Below, one piece after another: positions 7,000 to 14,736 of a stretch of 49,384 nt of DNA. The notes under the pieces were generated by a model that searched no databases, was not told the origin of the DNA, and worked only from the letters and a program-made list of their open reading frames with translations. Made by a program: the position numbers and the translations under genes. Positions within the stretch are counted from its first letter, which is position 1, and each line of letters begins with the position of its first letter. Location: the NCBI GenBank assembly GCA_945906305.1, contig CAMDQT010000024.1, positions 1 to 49,384 on the forward strand, written 5' to 3'. The stretch is from Ferrithrix thermotolerans DSM 19514. GTDB taxonomy: Bacteria > Actinomycetota > Acidimicrobiia > Acidimicrobiales > CAIXPF01.

Positions 7000-7779
7000 A
7001 TGTCGATCCATACCATCAAGTATCCAGCAACCGAAGGCCAGTACCCGAGACCCGCGAGTTCTGACGCGCCGCCCTCGGTCTGGCTGCTAACCATCGACCG
7101 GCCGGATCGCCGCAACGCCCTCGATGTGGCCCATTGCGACGAATTACGCCGCGCGATCGAGGCTGCCGTGGCGGGCGGTGCCCGCTGTTTGGTGCTCACC
7201 GGTACGGGAAGCGCTTTCTGCTCTGGGGCCGACCTCGGCGGCGTGTACGGCGATGCCTTCCGCGAGTCGCTTTACGGCATGCTCGGAGCCCTGGCCTCCG
7301 CCCCGATTCCCACCATCGCCGCGGTCAACGGTCCAGCCATTGGTGCTGGCACGCAGCTGGCCATCGCCGCCGATCTGCGCATCTGCGCCTCCACCGCTCG
7401 TTTCGGGGTGCCCACCGCCAAGCTGGGCCTGGCGGTGGATTTCTGGACCGTGCGACGGCTGTCGCTCCTCGCCGGTGGGGGCGCCACCCGCGCGCTGTTG
7501 CTGGCGTGCGAGGAACTCGACATCGACGCGGCCGAACGCGCCGGTCTGGTTCAGCGGCGGGGCGAGCTGACCGATGCCCTCGAATGGGCCCGCTACTTGG
7601 CCGGCCTGGCCCCGCTGACCCATGCGTACAACAAGCTCGCCTTGGAGGCAGCGTTCGAGTCCGACGTCGCCGGGCTGGCCACAGTGGCCGCTTTCGAGGC
7701 GTGCTGGGCGAGCGAGGACTTCGCCGAGGGACGCGCCGCGAGTGCCGAACGGCGACCACCCAATTTCACGGGTCGATGA
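7000..7779 (+). CDS. Enoyl-CoA hydratase/isomerase-family (crotonase) protein
   Basis: A 259-residue crotonase-fold protein. The oxyanion-hole segments are present (SAFCSGADLGG and NGPAIGAGTQLAIAADLRI). The two glutamates used by enoyl-CoA hydratase (rat Glu144 and Glu164, 20 residues apart) correspond to Gln119 and Thr139 here, also exactly 20 apart. It is therefore unlikely to be a classical hydratase; other crotonase chemistries (isomerase, hydrolase, C-C lyase, dehalogenase) use different residues. The start ATG is 15 bp after the SDR stop, and its own stop overlaps the CoxM start as ATGA, so these genes are co-expressed. The substrate is presumably an acyl-CoA. Confidence 0.88.
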   Translation: MSIHTIKYPATEGQYPRPASSDAPPSVWLLTIDRPDRRNALDVAHCDELRRAIEAAVAGGARCLVLTGTGSAFCSGADLGGVYGDAFRESLYGMLGALASAPIPTIAAVNGPAIGAGTQLAIAADLRICASTARFGVPTAKLGLAVDFWTVRRLSLLAGGGATRALLLACEELDIDAAERAGLVQRRGELTDALEWARYLAGLAPLTHAYNKLALEAAFESDVAGLATVAAFEACWASEDFAEGRAASAERRPPNFTGR

Positions 7780-8639
7780 AACCGGCCCCGTTTCGTTACG
7801 AGCGCCCATCGTCGCTCCAGGATGCTCTTGCCCTGTTGGCTGAACAGGGCGTCGAGACCAAGGCCCTAGCCGGGGGCCAAAGCCTTGTTCCGCTGATGAA
7901 TCTCCGCCTTGCTCGGCCCGACGTGATCGTGGACCTCAACCAGATCTCCGAGCTGAGCGGTGTCGAGCGGGCCGGTGACCAGGTGCGCCTCGGAGCCCTC
8001 ATCCGCCATGAGATGACGATGTCGGACCCAACGGTACGCCAGCTGTTACCACTGCTGGCCCATGCGGCAGCTCACATCGGACACCGAGCCATCCGTACCC
8101 GCGGCACGCTCGGGGGCAGCCTCGCCCATGCCGATCCGTCGGCCGAACTCGCCGTCGCCTCGCTCGCCCTTGGTGCCGAGGTCGAGGTGGCCTCGACCCG
8201 CGGCGTGCGGCTGGTACCGATCGGCGAGCTGTTCGACGGGCCGCTGTCCACCACACTCGCCGAGGATGAGCTGATCGTCGCCGTCCGCTACCGCGTCGAT
8301 CAGGGACGCCGCCCATTCGGCTTCGCAGAGCTCGCCCGCCGCCAAGGCGACTTCGCTTTGACGATCGCCGCGGTGACGGTCGCCGTCGATGAGGACGGCG
8401 GTTGCCGAGCCGCTACCGTCGCCCTCGGTGGGGTCGGGGGCAGCCCCCGGCTCATCGGTCCCGCAGCTAGGGCGCTCATCGGTACCCGGCTCGAACCTAC
8501 GGCCATCGACCTCGCGGTCGCAGCCGTCGAGCACACCATCCGTCCCGTTGCCGACCTACATGGCACACTCGCCTACCGGATGGCCATGGCCGCGCTGCTC
8601 ACCCGTCAAGCCATCGCCATGGCCGGGGGCGCTCGCTGA
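7776..8639 (+). CDS. CoxM-type FAD subunit of a molybdenum hydroxylase
   Basis: A 287-residue medium subunit of the xanthine dehydrogenase/CO dehydrogenase family. The FAD motifs AGGQSLVPLMNLR (about 32-44) and RTRGTLGGSLAHADPSAE (about 108-125) are clear, followed by the C-terminal CO-dehydrogenase flavoprotein domain. The ATG overlaps the crotonase stop. It passes electrons from the iron-sulfur subunit to FAD and then to an acceptor. The 2Fe-2S subunit follows 42 bp downstream, but the catalytic molybdopterin subunit (CoxL) that should complete the enzyme is absent from the window. Confidence 0.92.
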   Translation: MKPAPFRYERPSSLQDALALLAEQGVETKALAGGQSLVPLMNLRLARPDVIVDLNQISELSGVERAGDQVRLGALIRHEMTMSDPTVRQLLPLLAHAAAHIGHRAIRTRGTLGGSLAHADPSAELAVASLALGAEVEVASTRGVRLVPIGELFDGPLSTTLAEDELIVAVRYRVDQGRRPFGFAELARRQGDFALTIAAVTVAVDEDGGCRAATVALGGVGGSPRLIGPAARALIGTRLEPTAIDLAVAAVEHTIRPVADLHGTLAYRMAMAALLTRQAIAMAGGAR

Positions 8640-8651
8640 TCGAGTGATCAG
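8636..8651. promoter_or_regulatory. Inverted and direct repeat upstream of coxS
   Basis: CTGATC-GAGT-GATCAG is a perfect inverted repeat overlapping the CoxM stop codon. GCTGATCGAG is also directly repeated at 8635-8644 and 8652-8661. The cluster ends eight bases before the TACGCT -10 box of coxS, where a repressor or activator could act. Confidence 0.4.
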
Positions 8652-8668
8652 GCTGATCGAGCGACCAC

Positions 8669-8674
8669 TACGCT
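8669..8674 (+). promoter_or_regulatory. -10 box TACGCT, leaderless coxS
   Basis: TACGCT ends seven bases before the GTG at 8682; no Shine-Dalgarno sequence. It implies an internal promoter within the crotonase-CoxMS run. Confidence 0.45.
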
Positions 8675-8681
8675 CATCGCC

Positions 8682-9182
8682 GTGAGCGATCCGGCCCCCA
8701 CCACCTGGCCCCTGCACTGCACCGTCAACGGCCGCCCCCGTACGCTCGTTGTCTCGGTACGAAAGCTCGCCGTCGACGTGCTGCGCGAGGACTTCGGGCT
8801 GCGAGGCACCCATGCCGGCTGTGAACATGGCGTGTGTGGTGCCTGCACCGTGCTGCTCGATGACGCACCGGTGCGCTCATGCCTGCTGTTCGCCCCCCAG
8901 CTCGAAGGTTGTGACGTGCGCACCGTGGAGGACCTCGCCGGGCCAGGCGAGGTGTTACATCCATTGCAGGAGAGCTTCAGCGCACATCACGGCCTGCAAT
9001 GCGGGTTCTGCACCCCGGCCATGCTGCTGACCGCCCTCGACCTGCTGCGTAGCAACCCAACGCCCACCCGGGACGAGGTTCGCGAGGCACTTTCGGCCAA
9101 CCTGTGTCGCTGTACCGGCTACCAGCAGATCGTCGACGCGGTGATGGACAGCTCTCGGGGGGGCGAGTTCGACTGCACATGA
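8682..9182 (+). CDS. CoxS-type 2Fe-2S subunit of a molybdenum hydroxylase
   Basis: A 166-residue small subunit. The N-terminal plant-ferredoxin-type cluster is bound by [16 protein letters not shown] with a later Cys in RSCLLF. The C-terminal four-helix cluster domain has QCGFCTPAM and [10 protein letters not shown]. In the family it relays electrons from the molybdopterin of CoxL to the FAD of CoxM. GTG at 8682 is chosen from the -10 box and from family length (about 155-170). The next gene is an LLM oxidoreductase, not CoxL, so the catalytic subunit must be encoded elsewhere or be missing. Confidence 0.93.
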   Translation: MSDPAPTTWPLHCTVNGRPRTLVVSVRKLAVDVLREDFGLRGTHAGCEHGVCGACTVLLDDAPVRSCLLFAPQLEGCDVRTVEDLAGPGEVLHPLQESFSAHHGLQCGFCTPAMLLTALDLLRSNPTPTRDEVREALSANLCRCTGYQQIVDAVMDSSRGGEFDCT

Positions 9183-9196
9183 TCGTGCGCGCTGCG

Positions 9197-9202
9197 TAGG
9201 GT
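9197..9202 (+). promoter_or_regulatory. -10 box TAGGGT, leaderless LLM gene
   Basis: TAGGGT ends seven bases before the ATG at 9210, supporting that start over an in-frame GTG at 9201 that would overlap the box. Confidence 0.5.
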
Positions 9203-9209
9203 GCGGGCC

Positions 9210-10073
9210 ATGCACATCGGAGCAGTCCTCCCCCACAACGAGATCGGGACCGACCCGGGAGCCATCAAGGCCTACCTGCAAGGGGTGGAGGAAATGGGCA
9301 TGACCCACCTCCTGATTTATGACCACGTGATGGGTGCCGACCCGAACCGTCCCGGCGGCTACAAGGGGGCCTACGACAAAGACACCGCCTTTCACGAGCC
9401 CTTCGCCTTCTTCGGTTTCGCGGCCGCGGTCACCTCCACCATCGAGCTAGTCACCACCGTGCTCATCCTGCCCCAACGACAGACCGTGCTCGTGGCCAAA
9501 CAGGCGGCGGAGATCGCCCTGCTGTCCAACAACCGGCTGCGTTTGGGCGTCGGTACCGGCTGGAACAAGATCGAGTACCAGGCCCTCAACGAGGAGTTCA
9601 CCAATCGGGGTCGGCGCCAAGAGGAGCAGATCGAAGTGATGCGGATGCTGTGGGCCAACGACGCCTTCAGCTACGAGGGGAGCTACCACAGCATCGATCG
9701 GGCGAGCATCAACCCCCGCCCCACGCAGCCTGTGCCGATCTGGTTCGGCGGTTCGGCCCCGGTGCTGCTGGACCGCTGCGCCCGTCTGGGCGACGGCTGG
9801 ATGCCGCTCGGCGGCGCCAACGACAAATCCAAGGCCCTGCTCGACGAGATCAAAGCCAAACGAGAGTCTTACGGCCGCTCCATGGACGGCTTCGGGGTTC
9901 AATCCCAAGCCCAGTGGGCTGGTGGTAGCCCCGAGCGTTGGAAGTCCCACTTCGACAAATGGGAAGAGATCGGCGCCACCCATATGGCCATCGCCACCCA
10001 CAACGGCGGCCCGACCGACGTCGAGGGCCATCTGGCCCGAATCGCGCAATACGTGGCGGCAGTTCGCGGCTAA
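9210..10073 (+). CDS. LLM-class, probably F420-dependent, oxidoreductase
   Basis: A 287-residue luciferase-like protein beginning MHIGAVLPHNEIGTDPGAIKAY. The segments THLLIYDHVMGADPN, RLRLGVGTGWNKIEYQALNEEFTNRGRRQEEQIEVM and PVPIWFGGSAPVLLDRCARLGDGW are typical of the actinobacterial F420-dependent subgroup (TIGR03619-like). It shares only the fold with the LLM enzyme at 4174-5472 and is much shorter. It ends the run of plus-strand genes and is followed by a strong bidirectional terminator. The substrate is unknown; F420 rather than FMN use is an inference from subgroup resemblance. Confidence 0.9.
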   Translation: MHIGAVLPHNEIGTDPGAIKAYLQGVEEMGMTHLLIYDHVMGADPNRPGGYKGAYDKDTAFHEPFAFFGFAAAVTSTIELVTTVLILPQRQTVLVAKQAAEIALLSNNRLRLGVGTGWNKIEYQALNEEFTNRGRRQEEQIEVMRMLWANDAFSYEGSYHSIDRASINPRPTQPVPIWFGGSAPVLLDRCARLGDGWMPLGGANDKSKALLDEIKAKRESYGRSMDGFGVQSQAQWAGGSPERWKSHFDKWEEIGATHMAIATHNGGPTDVEGHLARIAQYVAAVRG

Positions 10074-10094
10074 GGCACCAGAGCCACCGAGCGA

Positions 10095-10122
10095 AAGCCG
10101 CGCCGCGAAAGCGGCGCGGCTT
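10095..10122. terminator. Hairpin terminator between convergent genes
   Basis: A perfect 12-bp stem AAGCCGCGCCGC / GCGGCGCGGCTT closed by a GAAA tetraloop lies in the 59-bp gap between the convergent LLM and SDR genes. There is no long T run on either side, but the stem is symmetrical and could serve both directions. Confidence 0.75.
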
Positions 10123-10132
10123 GCTCACCCGA

Positions 10133-10852
10133 TCAGCTATGCATGCCGCCGTCCACGACGAACTCTTGGCCGGTGCAGTAGCTCGCCTCGTCCGAGAGCA
10201 GGAACAGCACCAGCGAAGCAACCTCATCGGGACTAGCCGCCCGGCCCAGCGGAATACCCTTGAGCATTCTCGGCTTGTCGAAATCCTTGGTCATCTCGGT
10301 GTCGATCATGCCCGGATGCACCGAGTTGACCCGAACCCCTTTCGAGCCAAGTTCCTTCGCCGCGACCTTGGTCATGCCGCGCACCGCGAACTTCGATGCC
10401 GTGTAAGCCATGGAACCAAAGACCCCTTCGAGCCCGGCCACCGACGAGATGTTGACGATGGAACCACCGTTCTGCGCCGTCATCTGCGCCACTACCGCCC
10501 GCATCCCCAGGAACACCCCGGTCTGGTTGACCGCGATGACCCGGTTCCAATCGGCCAACTGGTAGTTCGACAAGCGGGAGGCGTGCAGTATCCCGGCATT
10601 GTTCACCAAGCCGTCGAGATGACCGTGGCCACCGACGATTGCTTTGACCACCGCCGCCCACTGCTCCTCAGAGGTGACATCGAGGTGGTGATAGTCCGCC
10701 CCGATTTCTCCCGCGGCACGCTCACCCTCCTCGTCGAGGACGTCGGCCAAGACCACCGTGGCTCCCTCAGCGAGTGCCATACGCCCTTCGGCGAGGCCTT
10801 GGCCCCGCGCCCCACCGGTGATCAGTACAACCTTGTTCTCGAGCTTTCCCAT
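10133..10852 (-). CDS. Short-chain dehydrogenase/reductase, canonical
   Basis: A 239-residue classical SDR with TGGARGQG (cofactor), VNNAGI, catalytic Ser in NISSVAG, YTASK (Tyr and Lys) and the C-terminal GQEFVVDGGMHS. It resembles 3-alpha/20-beta-hydroxysteroid dehydrogenases of actinobacteria, which reduce or oxidise secondary hydroxyls on steroids and related compounds; the actual substrate is not determinable. The ATG lies seven bases after a TACGCA sequence. Another SDR gene is upstream on the same strand with a 34-bp gap, so the two are probably one transcript. Confidence 0.9.
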   Translation of the reverse strand: MGKLENKVVLITGGARGQGLAEGRMALAEGATVVLADVLDEEGERAAGEIGADYHHLDVTSEEQWAAVVKAIVGGHGHLDGLVNNAGILHASRLSNYQLADWNRVIAVNQTGVFLGMRAVVAQMTAQNGGSIVNISSVAGLEGVFGSMAYTASKFAVRGMTKVAAKELGSKGVRVNSVHPGMIDTEMTKDFDKPRMLKGIPLGRAASPDEVASLVLFLLSDEASYCTGQEFVVDGGMHS

Positions 10853-10886
10853 GTCACGATGCGTAGCACCTTCGACGAGACGGCGC

Positions 10887-11792
10887 TCAGAACTCGGGCA
10901 TCACCGATTCGGGCTGAGCGCAACGAGCGACAAGGTCGGCCACGGCCGCGCCGAGCAGCATCGGATCCCAGCGATCGTCCTGCTGCACGAAGGGACCACG
11001 GTGGAAACCTTCGATCATCCCTATCCGCCCGCCCATGACCTCGAACACCCTGCCGGTGATTCCCGCCGACTCGGTGCTGCCCAGCCAGGTCACCAGCGGG
11101 GCGACGTTCTCCGGATCGGTCCAGTGATAGAGGTCCTTGTCGCGATCCACGCCGAGGCCCAACGGTTCAGTCATCCGGGTGCGGGCGGCGGGGGCGATGG
11201 CGTTGCAGGTCACGCCGTAACGGACGAGTTCTTTGGCCGCAACCAGAGTGAAACCGACGATTCCCGCTTTCGCCGCGGCGTAATTGGCCTGGCCGGGGTT
11301 GCCGAACAAGCCCGACCCCGAGCTCGTAGAAATGATCCGACCATCTACCTTCTCGCCGGCCTTGGTCTGATCGCGCCAGTACTGGGCGGCGACGTGGCTC
11401 GGTGCGTACGTACCTTTGAGATGGACCCGAATTACGGCATCCCACTCGTCCTCAGTCATATTGGCCAACACCCGGTCACGCAACGTCCCGGCGTTGTTGA
11501 CCAACACGTCGAGCCGCCCGAAATGATCGATAGCGGTCTGGATCAGGTTGCGGGCCCCGGTGGTATCCGCGACGTCATCGGTGTTGGCGATCGCCTCGGC
11601 ACCCATCGCCCGTAGCTGCGCCGCAACCTCCGACGCCGGCTCGTCGGCGGCACCGGAACCATCTACCCCACCGCCGAGGTCGTTGACCACGACCTTGGCG
11701 CCCTGAGAGGCGAACTCGATGGCGTGACCACGACCGATTCCGCGCCCTGCCCCGGTGATGATGACGACCCTTCCCTCACAGATTCCGCTCAT
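10887..11792 (-). CDS. SDR of the peroxisomal multifunctional-enzyme (HSD17B4) type
   Basis: A 301-residue SDR starting at ATG 11792; the frame extends to 11840 but the MSGICEGRVVIITGAGRGIGRGHA start is typical. The long insertion NDLGGGVDGSGAADEPASEV after the first strands, the SSGSGLFGNPGQANYAAAK active site and the C-terminal GRVFEVMGGRIGMIEGFHRG are marks of the MFE-2 (3R)-hydroxyacyl-CoA dehydrogenase-like group. Such enzymes act in beta-oxidation of fatty or steroid side-chain acyl-CoAs. It precedes the SDR at 10852 and is divergent from a VOC gene. TATGGT about 44 bp upstream is a possible -10. Confidence 0.88.
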   Translation of the reverse strand: MSGICEGRVVIITGAGRGIGRGHAIEFASQGAKVVVNDLGGGVDGSGAADEPASEVAAQLRAMGAEAIANTDDVADTTGARNLIQTAIDHFGRLDVLVNNAGTLRDRVLANMTEDEWDAVIRVHLKGTYAPSHVAAQYWRDQTKAGEKVDGRIISTSSGSGLFGNPGQANYAAAKAGIVGFTLVAAKELVRYGVTCNAIAPAARTRMTEPLGLGVDRDKDLYHWTDPENVAPLVTWLGSTESAGITGRVFEVMGGRIGMIEGFHRGPFVQQDDRWDPMLLGAAVADLVARCAQPESVMPEF

Positions 11793-11906
11793 GGTTCTCG
11801 TGCACCTTTGTTCGACACGCCGTTGGGAGGCCCGGACCATAGCCCGTCAGCGCTCGCCAGCGACCAGCTAACCTGACCCAAACGTTGTGAGGGGAAGTCA
11901 CCAGCG

Positions 11907-12794
11907 ATGTACACCGTAGGAAAGCTGTTCCACCTCGCCCATCTCGTCGAGGATCTCGACGCCGTGGACCGCTGGTACGACGACATCTTCGGCTGCAACC
12001 GGTACTACCGCCGTTTCGAGAAGGCCGCCCAGCGCGAGGCCTCGCTGCTGATCATCAGCGACATGTGCATGGAACCGATCCGACCGTCAAGCGAGCCCGT
12101 GGCCGAAGGATCCGTCCTCAACCGTTTCAAGGCCCGTTACGGCAACCGGCTGCACTCCATCGCCTGGTACGTGGACGACATCACCGCGTTGTCCACTGAA
12201 TTTCTGCAACGCAACATCCGCCAGGTCGGCCTACGCGGCGAGCAGATCACTGACCCGGCGAAAGCCGTTGCGGTATGGACCCACCCTCGCGACACCCATG
12301 CCCTGTTGGAGTTCTGCCAACCCGGCTTCGCCGCGGACCCTCGCCTGGAGCCGAGTTGGTCGAGCAGATTCTGGGCCGAAGAGCACCCGTTGCACATTCC
12401 CCGCACGTCCCACCTCACCGTGCTCGTCGACGACCTCGACGGTGCCCGCACCGTGTATGGGGACACGTTGCACGGACGGTTGCTCCACGAGCGCACCGAT
12501 GCCGACGGTTCCAAGCGGGCGTTCTGGGCCGTCGGTGAGGAAACAGTCATCGAAGCGGTGGCACCGGGTGGGGCCGACACCGCCGAGGGCCGCGATCACG
12601 CGGCCAACGGTGAAGGAGTCCACGCCATCGTGTTCGCCACCACGGACCTCGATGGCGCGGTGGCGTTTCTGCACAGCAAGGGTCAGCGACTTGAGCCCGC
12701 CGGGGCGGACACCGTTTTCGTGCACCCCGAGGACTCCTTCGGCCTGCGCGTGGGCTTCACCCGAGCCGCCATTGCCGGCGACCGCCGCGCCTGA
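11907..12794 (+). CDS. Two-domain VOC-superfamily protein
   Basis: A 295-residue protein with two vicinal-oxygen-chelate modules: about 5-135 (KLFHLAHLVEDLDAVDRWYDDIFG ... LHSIAWYVDDI ... THALLEF) and about 160-285 (RTSHLTVLVDDLDGARTVYGDTL ... GVHAIVFATTDLDGAVAFLHSKG). This is the layout of extradiol dioxygenases and glyoxalase/fosfomycin-resistance relatives. Candidate metal ligands are His in each LAHL/SHLTV strand and in LHSI/VHAI. GAGGGG lies upstream of the ATG at good distance, and TAACCT at 11869-11874 is a possible -10. Divergent from the SDR pair. Exact chemistry unknown; catabolic ring cleavage is one option given the neighbours. Confidence 0.8.
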   Translation: MYTVGKLFHLAHLVEDLDAVDRWYDDIFGCNRYYRRFEKAAQREASLLIISDMCMEPIRPSSEPVAEGSVLNRFKARYGNRLHSIAWYVDDITALSTEFLQRNIRQVGLRGEQITDPAKAVAVWTHPRDTHALLEFCQPGFAADPRLEPSWSSRFWAEEHPLHIPRTSHLTVLVDDLDGARTVYGDTLHGRLLHERTDADGSKRAFWAVGEETVIEAVAPGGADTAEGRDHAANGEGVHAIVFATTDLDGAVAFLHSKGQRLEPAGADTVFVHPEDSFGLRVGFTRAAIAGDRRA

Positions 12795-12846
12795 CAATAC
12801 GCGGGAGCGGCGTCGTTGGACGCGACCATCATCGTGTCCAAACGGT

Positions 12847-13341
12847 TCAGCTCGAGATGTTGACGATGTCTTGCACCAGCAACACGGCGAGCAGGCTCAT
12901 GATCCCGAAGGCCACCAGCGACACCGGCCAGCGGAAGCGATGATCAGCCTGGAAGAACCGGCGGATGGTGTACACGTCACAGGTCATCGCGACCACCCCG
13001 ACGATGATGCCGAGCGCTGGGCCCACACCAGCGGCGAAGCTGACCATGGGCAGCAGGAAGGGGAAGATCACATAGGTGAGCGTGCAGCGCAGCGCCGAGA
13101 TCATCATGGAGCGGCGGAAAGCCTTGAACACCGCCGCATCGGAGGCGGGGGATCGCCGTTCCTTGATGCGCAGCACGTACCACACGAACTGATCGGCGGC
13201 GGACCTGGTCTTCACCCGACGAGACCCATGATCGATCGGGCACAGCGCAGATGGCGATGGCGATGGCGAACCGTGAGCGACAGGGCAGCCTGTTCGGTCC
13301 GGCTCGGCGGCGGTGGGCGAAGTGGCCGACACAGGCTGCAT
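12847..13341 (-). CDS. Small membrane protein with two N-terminal CPxxHG motifs
   Basis: A 164-residue protein that I do not recognise. Residues 1-40 are Pro/Ser rich and contain CPVAHG (about 19-24) and CPIDHG (about 34-39) separated by an SPSPSPS stretch; this stretch comes from three copies of GATGGC at 13250-13267 read on the other strand. Residues about 43-80 are basic and soluble, then three hydrophobic segments follow (about 82-97, 100-118 and 138-155). The two Cys-Pro-x-x-His motifs could bind metal or heme. If the real start were the GTG at 13215, the motifs would be lost; no clear ribosome binding site decides this. It converges with the VOC gene. Confidence 0.6.
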   Translation of the reverse strand: MQPVSATSPTAAEPDRTGCPVAHGSPSPSPSALCPIDHGSRRVKTRSAADQFVWYVLRIKERRSPASDAAVFKAFRRSMMISALRCTLTYVIFPFLLPMVSFAAGVGPALGIIVGVVAMTCDVYTIRRFFQADHRFRWPVSLVAFGIMSLLAVLLVQDIVNISS

Positions 13342-13676
13342 GGAGGCCAGACTATTCGCCTGCCGCGGAGGACACCTTTCCCGGGGACCTTCGAGAACGG
13401 CCCAGGCCTGATGCTGGCGCCGTTCGACTCGTCGAGCTCAGTCCGACTCGTGACCGAGATATCCGTTTTGCTGGGCCACTAACGAACTCATGGCCATCGC
13501 CGTCTCGCCGTACCCGTCGTTCGGATCAGAGCGCCGCACGGACGTGAAGATCACCGCGGAATAGGGCGGATCGGGAGTGGGGGCAATCACCCGTGAAGCC
13601 TACGGACTTGGTGGTGCTGGCCCGTCCGCTTCGCCGTTGGCGGTAGGAGGGGCTCGGCTTGGGATAGAACAGCACC
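13342..13676. other. Intergenic region, no gene supported
   Basis: This stretch lies between the divergent membrane-protein and methyltransferase genes. Open frames here have no family features. TAGAAC at 13665-13670, six bases before the methyltransferase ATG, is a weak -10. I see no strong hairpin or RNA gene. Confidence 0.5.
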
Positions 13677-14459
13677 ATGACGACCCTCCGCCCGCATGGG
13701 AACCTCGACGGTGCCGCCTTGGCGCAGGAGATCGCCAGTCGGACCTGGTTCCACACCTTCGACCTTGGTGACGGAGTACATACCCCTGGGTATGACGACA
13801 CGTTGACCAAGCTCGAACATTTGCACCTACCGCCAGATCTCAAGGGCCAGACGGTGCTCGACATCGGTAGCTACGACGGATTCTTCGCGTTCGAGTGCGA
13901 AGCCCGTGGTGCTGAACGGGTGATGGCAACAGACCGCTGGTGCTGGGAGTGGCCCGGCTGTGACGCCCGCAGGAACTTCGACTGGATGCGAGACATCCTC
14001 GCCAGCAAGGTCGAGGACCGACTCGTCTCCGTCGAGGAGCTCAGCCCCGAGGCGGTCGACGGCACCTACGATGTCGTGCTCTTTCTCGGCGTGCTTTACC
14101 ACGCCCCCGATCCCCTCGGCTATCTCCGTCGGGCGCGCGCCGTGACCAAGGGGACCTTGGTCGTGGAGACGCTGGTGGACCTGCTCGACGTGGATGTCCC
14201 GGCCGCGGCGTACTACCCCGGGGCCTCGATGAACAACGATGCGAGCAACCATTGGGGGCCGAACCCGGCCGCCGTCGAGGGCCTCCTGCACGATGCTGGC
14301 TTCGGCCATGTCCGCCGGTTCGATCCCTGGTCCAGCAATCCCACCTGGGCCCTGTACCTCGACGGGAACCGACCGCGCCGCTTGAGCCGACGGGTACGCG
14401 AACGCCTCGACAAGGGACCACGCAGCGGACGAATGGTGTTCCACGCCACCCCGACGTGA
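13677..14459 (+). CDS. SAM-dependent methyltransferase (CmoB/DUF1698-like)
   Basis: A 260-residue class I methyltransferase. Motif I is VLDIGSYDGFFAFECEARGA (about 61-80), with an acidic residue after the next strand in MATDRW, and motif IV-like YDVVLFLGVLYHAPDPLGYLR. The FLGVLYHxxDP segment is typical of the DUF1698 group related to tRNA (mo5U34) methyltransferase CmoB and to some glycan and small-molecule methyltransferases. Residues WFHTFDLGDGVHTPG near the N-terminus also match that group. The acceptor substrate is not identifiable. It is followed by the convergent tRNA-Thr gene. Confidence 0.85.
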   Translation: MTTLRPHGNLDGAALAQEIASRTWFHTFDLGDGVHTPGYDDTLTKLEHLHLPPDLKGQTVLDIGSYDGFFAFECEARGAERVMATDRWCWEWPGCDARRNFDWMRDILASKVEDRLVSVEELSPEAVDGTYDVVLFLGVLYHAPDPLGYLRRARAVTKGTLVVETLVDLLDVDVPAAAYYPGASMNNDASNHWGPNPAAVEGLLHDAGFGHVRRFDPWSSNPTWALYLDGNRPRRLSRRVRERLDKGPRSGRMVFHATPT

Positions 14460-14494
14460 GGACCCGAATCGTCGGCCATGGTAGCGACCGAGCG

Positions 14495-14570
14495 TGGAGC
14501 CCGAGAGGGGAATCGAACCCCTGACCTCCTGTTTACAAGACAGGTGCTCTACCGATTGAGCTACTCGGGC
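14495..14570 (-). tRNA. tRNA-Thr (anticodon UGU), CCA encoded
   Basis: Read on the minus strand the cloverleaf is complete: acceptor GCCCGAG/CTCGGGC, D arm with GCTC...GAGC, anticodon stem CCTGT/ACAGG around loop CTTGTAA giving anticodon TGT, and T arm GGGGTTCGATTCCCC. The discriminator base is T and CCA is encoded at 14497-14495. It decodes ACA and by wobble other ACN threonine codons. TAGACT at 14588-14583 is a plausible -10 just upstream. Confidence 0.97.
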
Positions 14571-14582
14571 GGCTGGCGGACA

Positions 14583-14588
14583 AGTCTA
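14583..14588 (-). promoter_or_regulatory. -10 box TAGACT for tRNA-Thr
   Basis: TAGACT ends 12 bases before the mature tRNA 5' end, leaving a leader of about five bases. No good -35. Confidence 0.4.
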
Positions 14589-14736
14589 CGCGCCGCTTCT
14601 TGAGGACCCATCGGGTACCAAACGGGCTCGGCTCGGCGCGAACCCTCAAAGGGTCCGGTGCAACGACGCACCTTCGACCTACTATCAGCCACACAACGCT
14701 TCTCAAGGGTCACCGAACCAACCGGACGAGGTCATC

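Noticed and set aside
13251-13547. 98-residue plus-strand frame in the intergenic region before the methyltransferase
   Set aside because: Partly antisense to the membrane-protein gene and low-complexity; no ribosome binding site or family signal.
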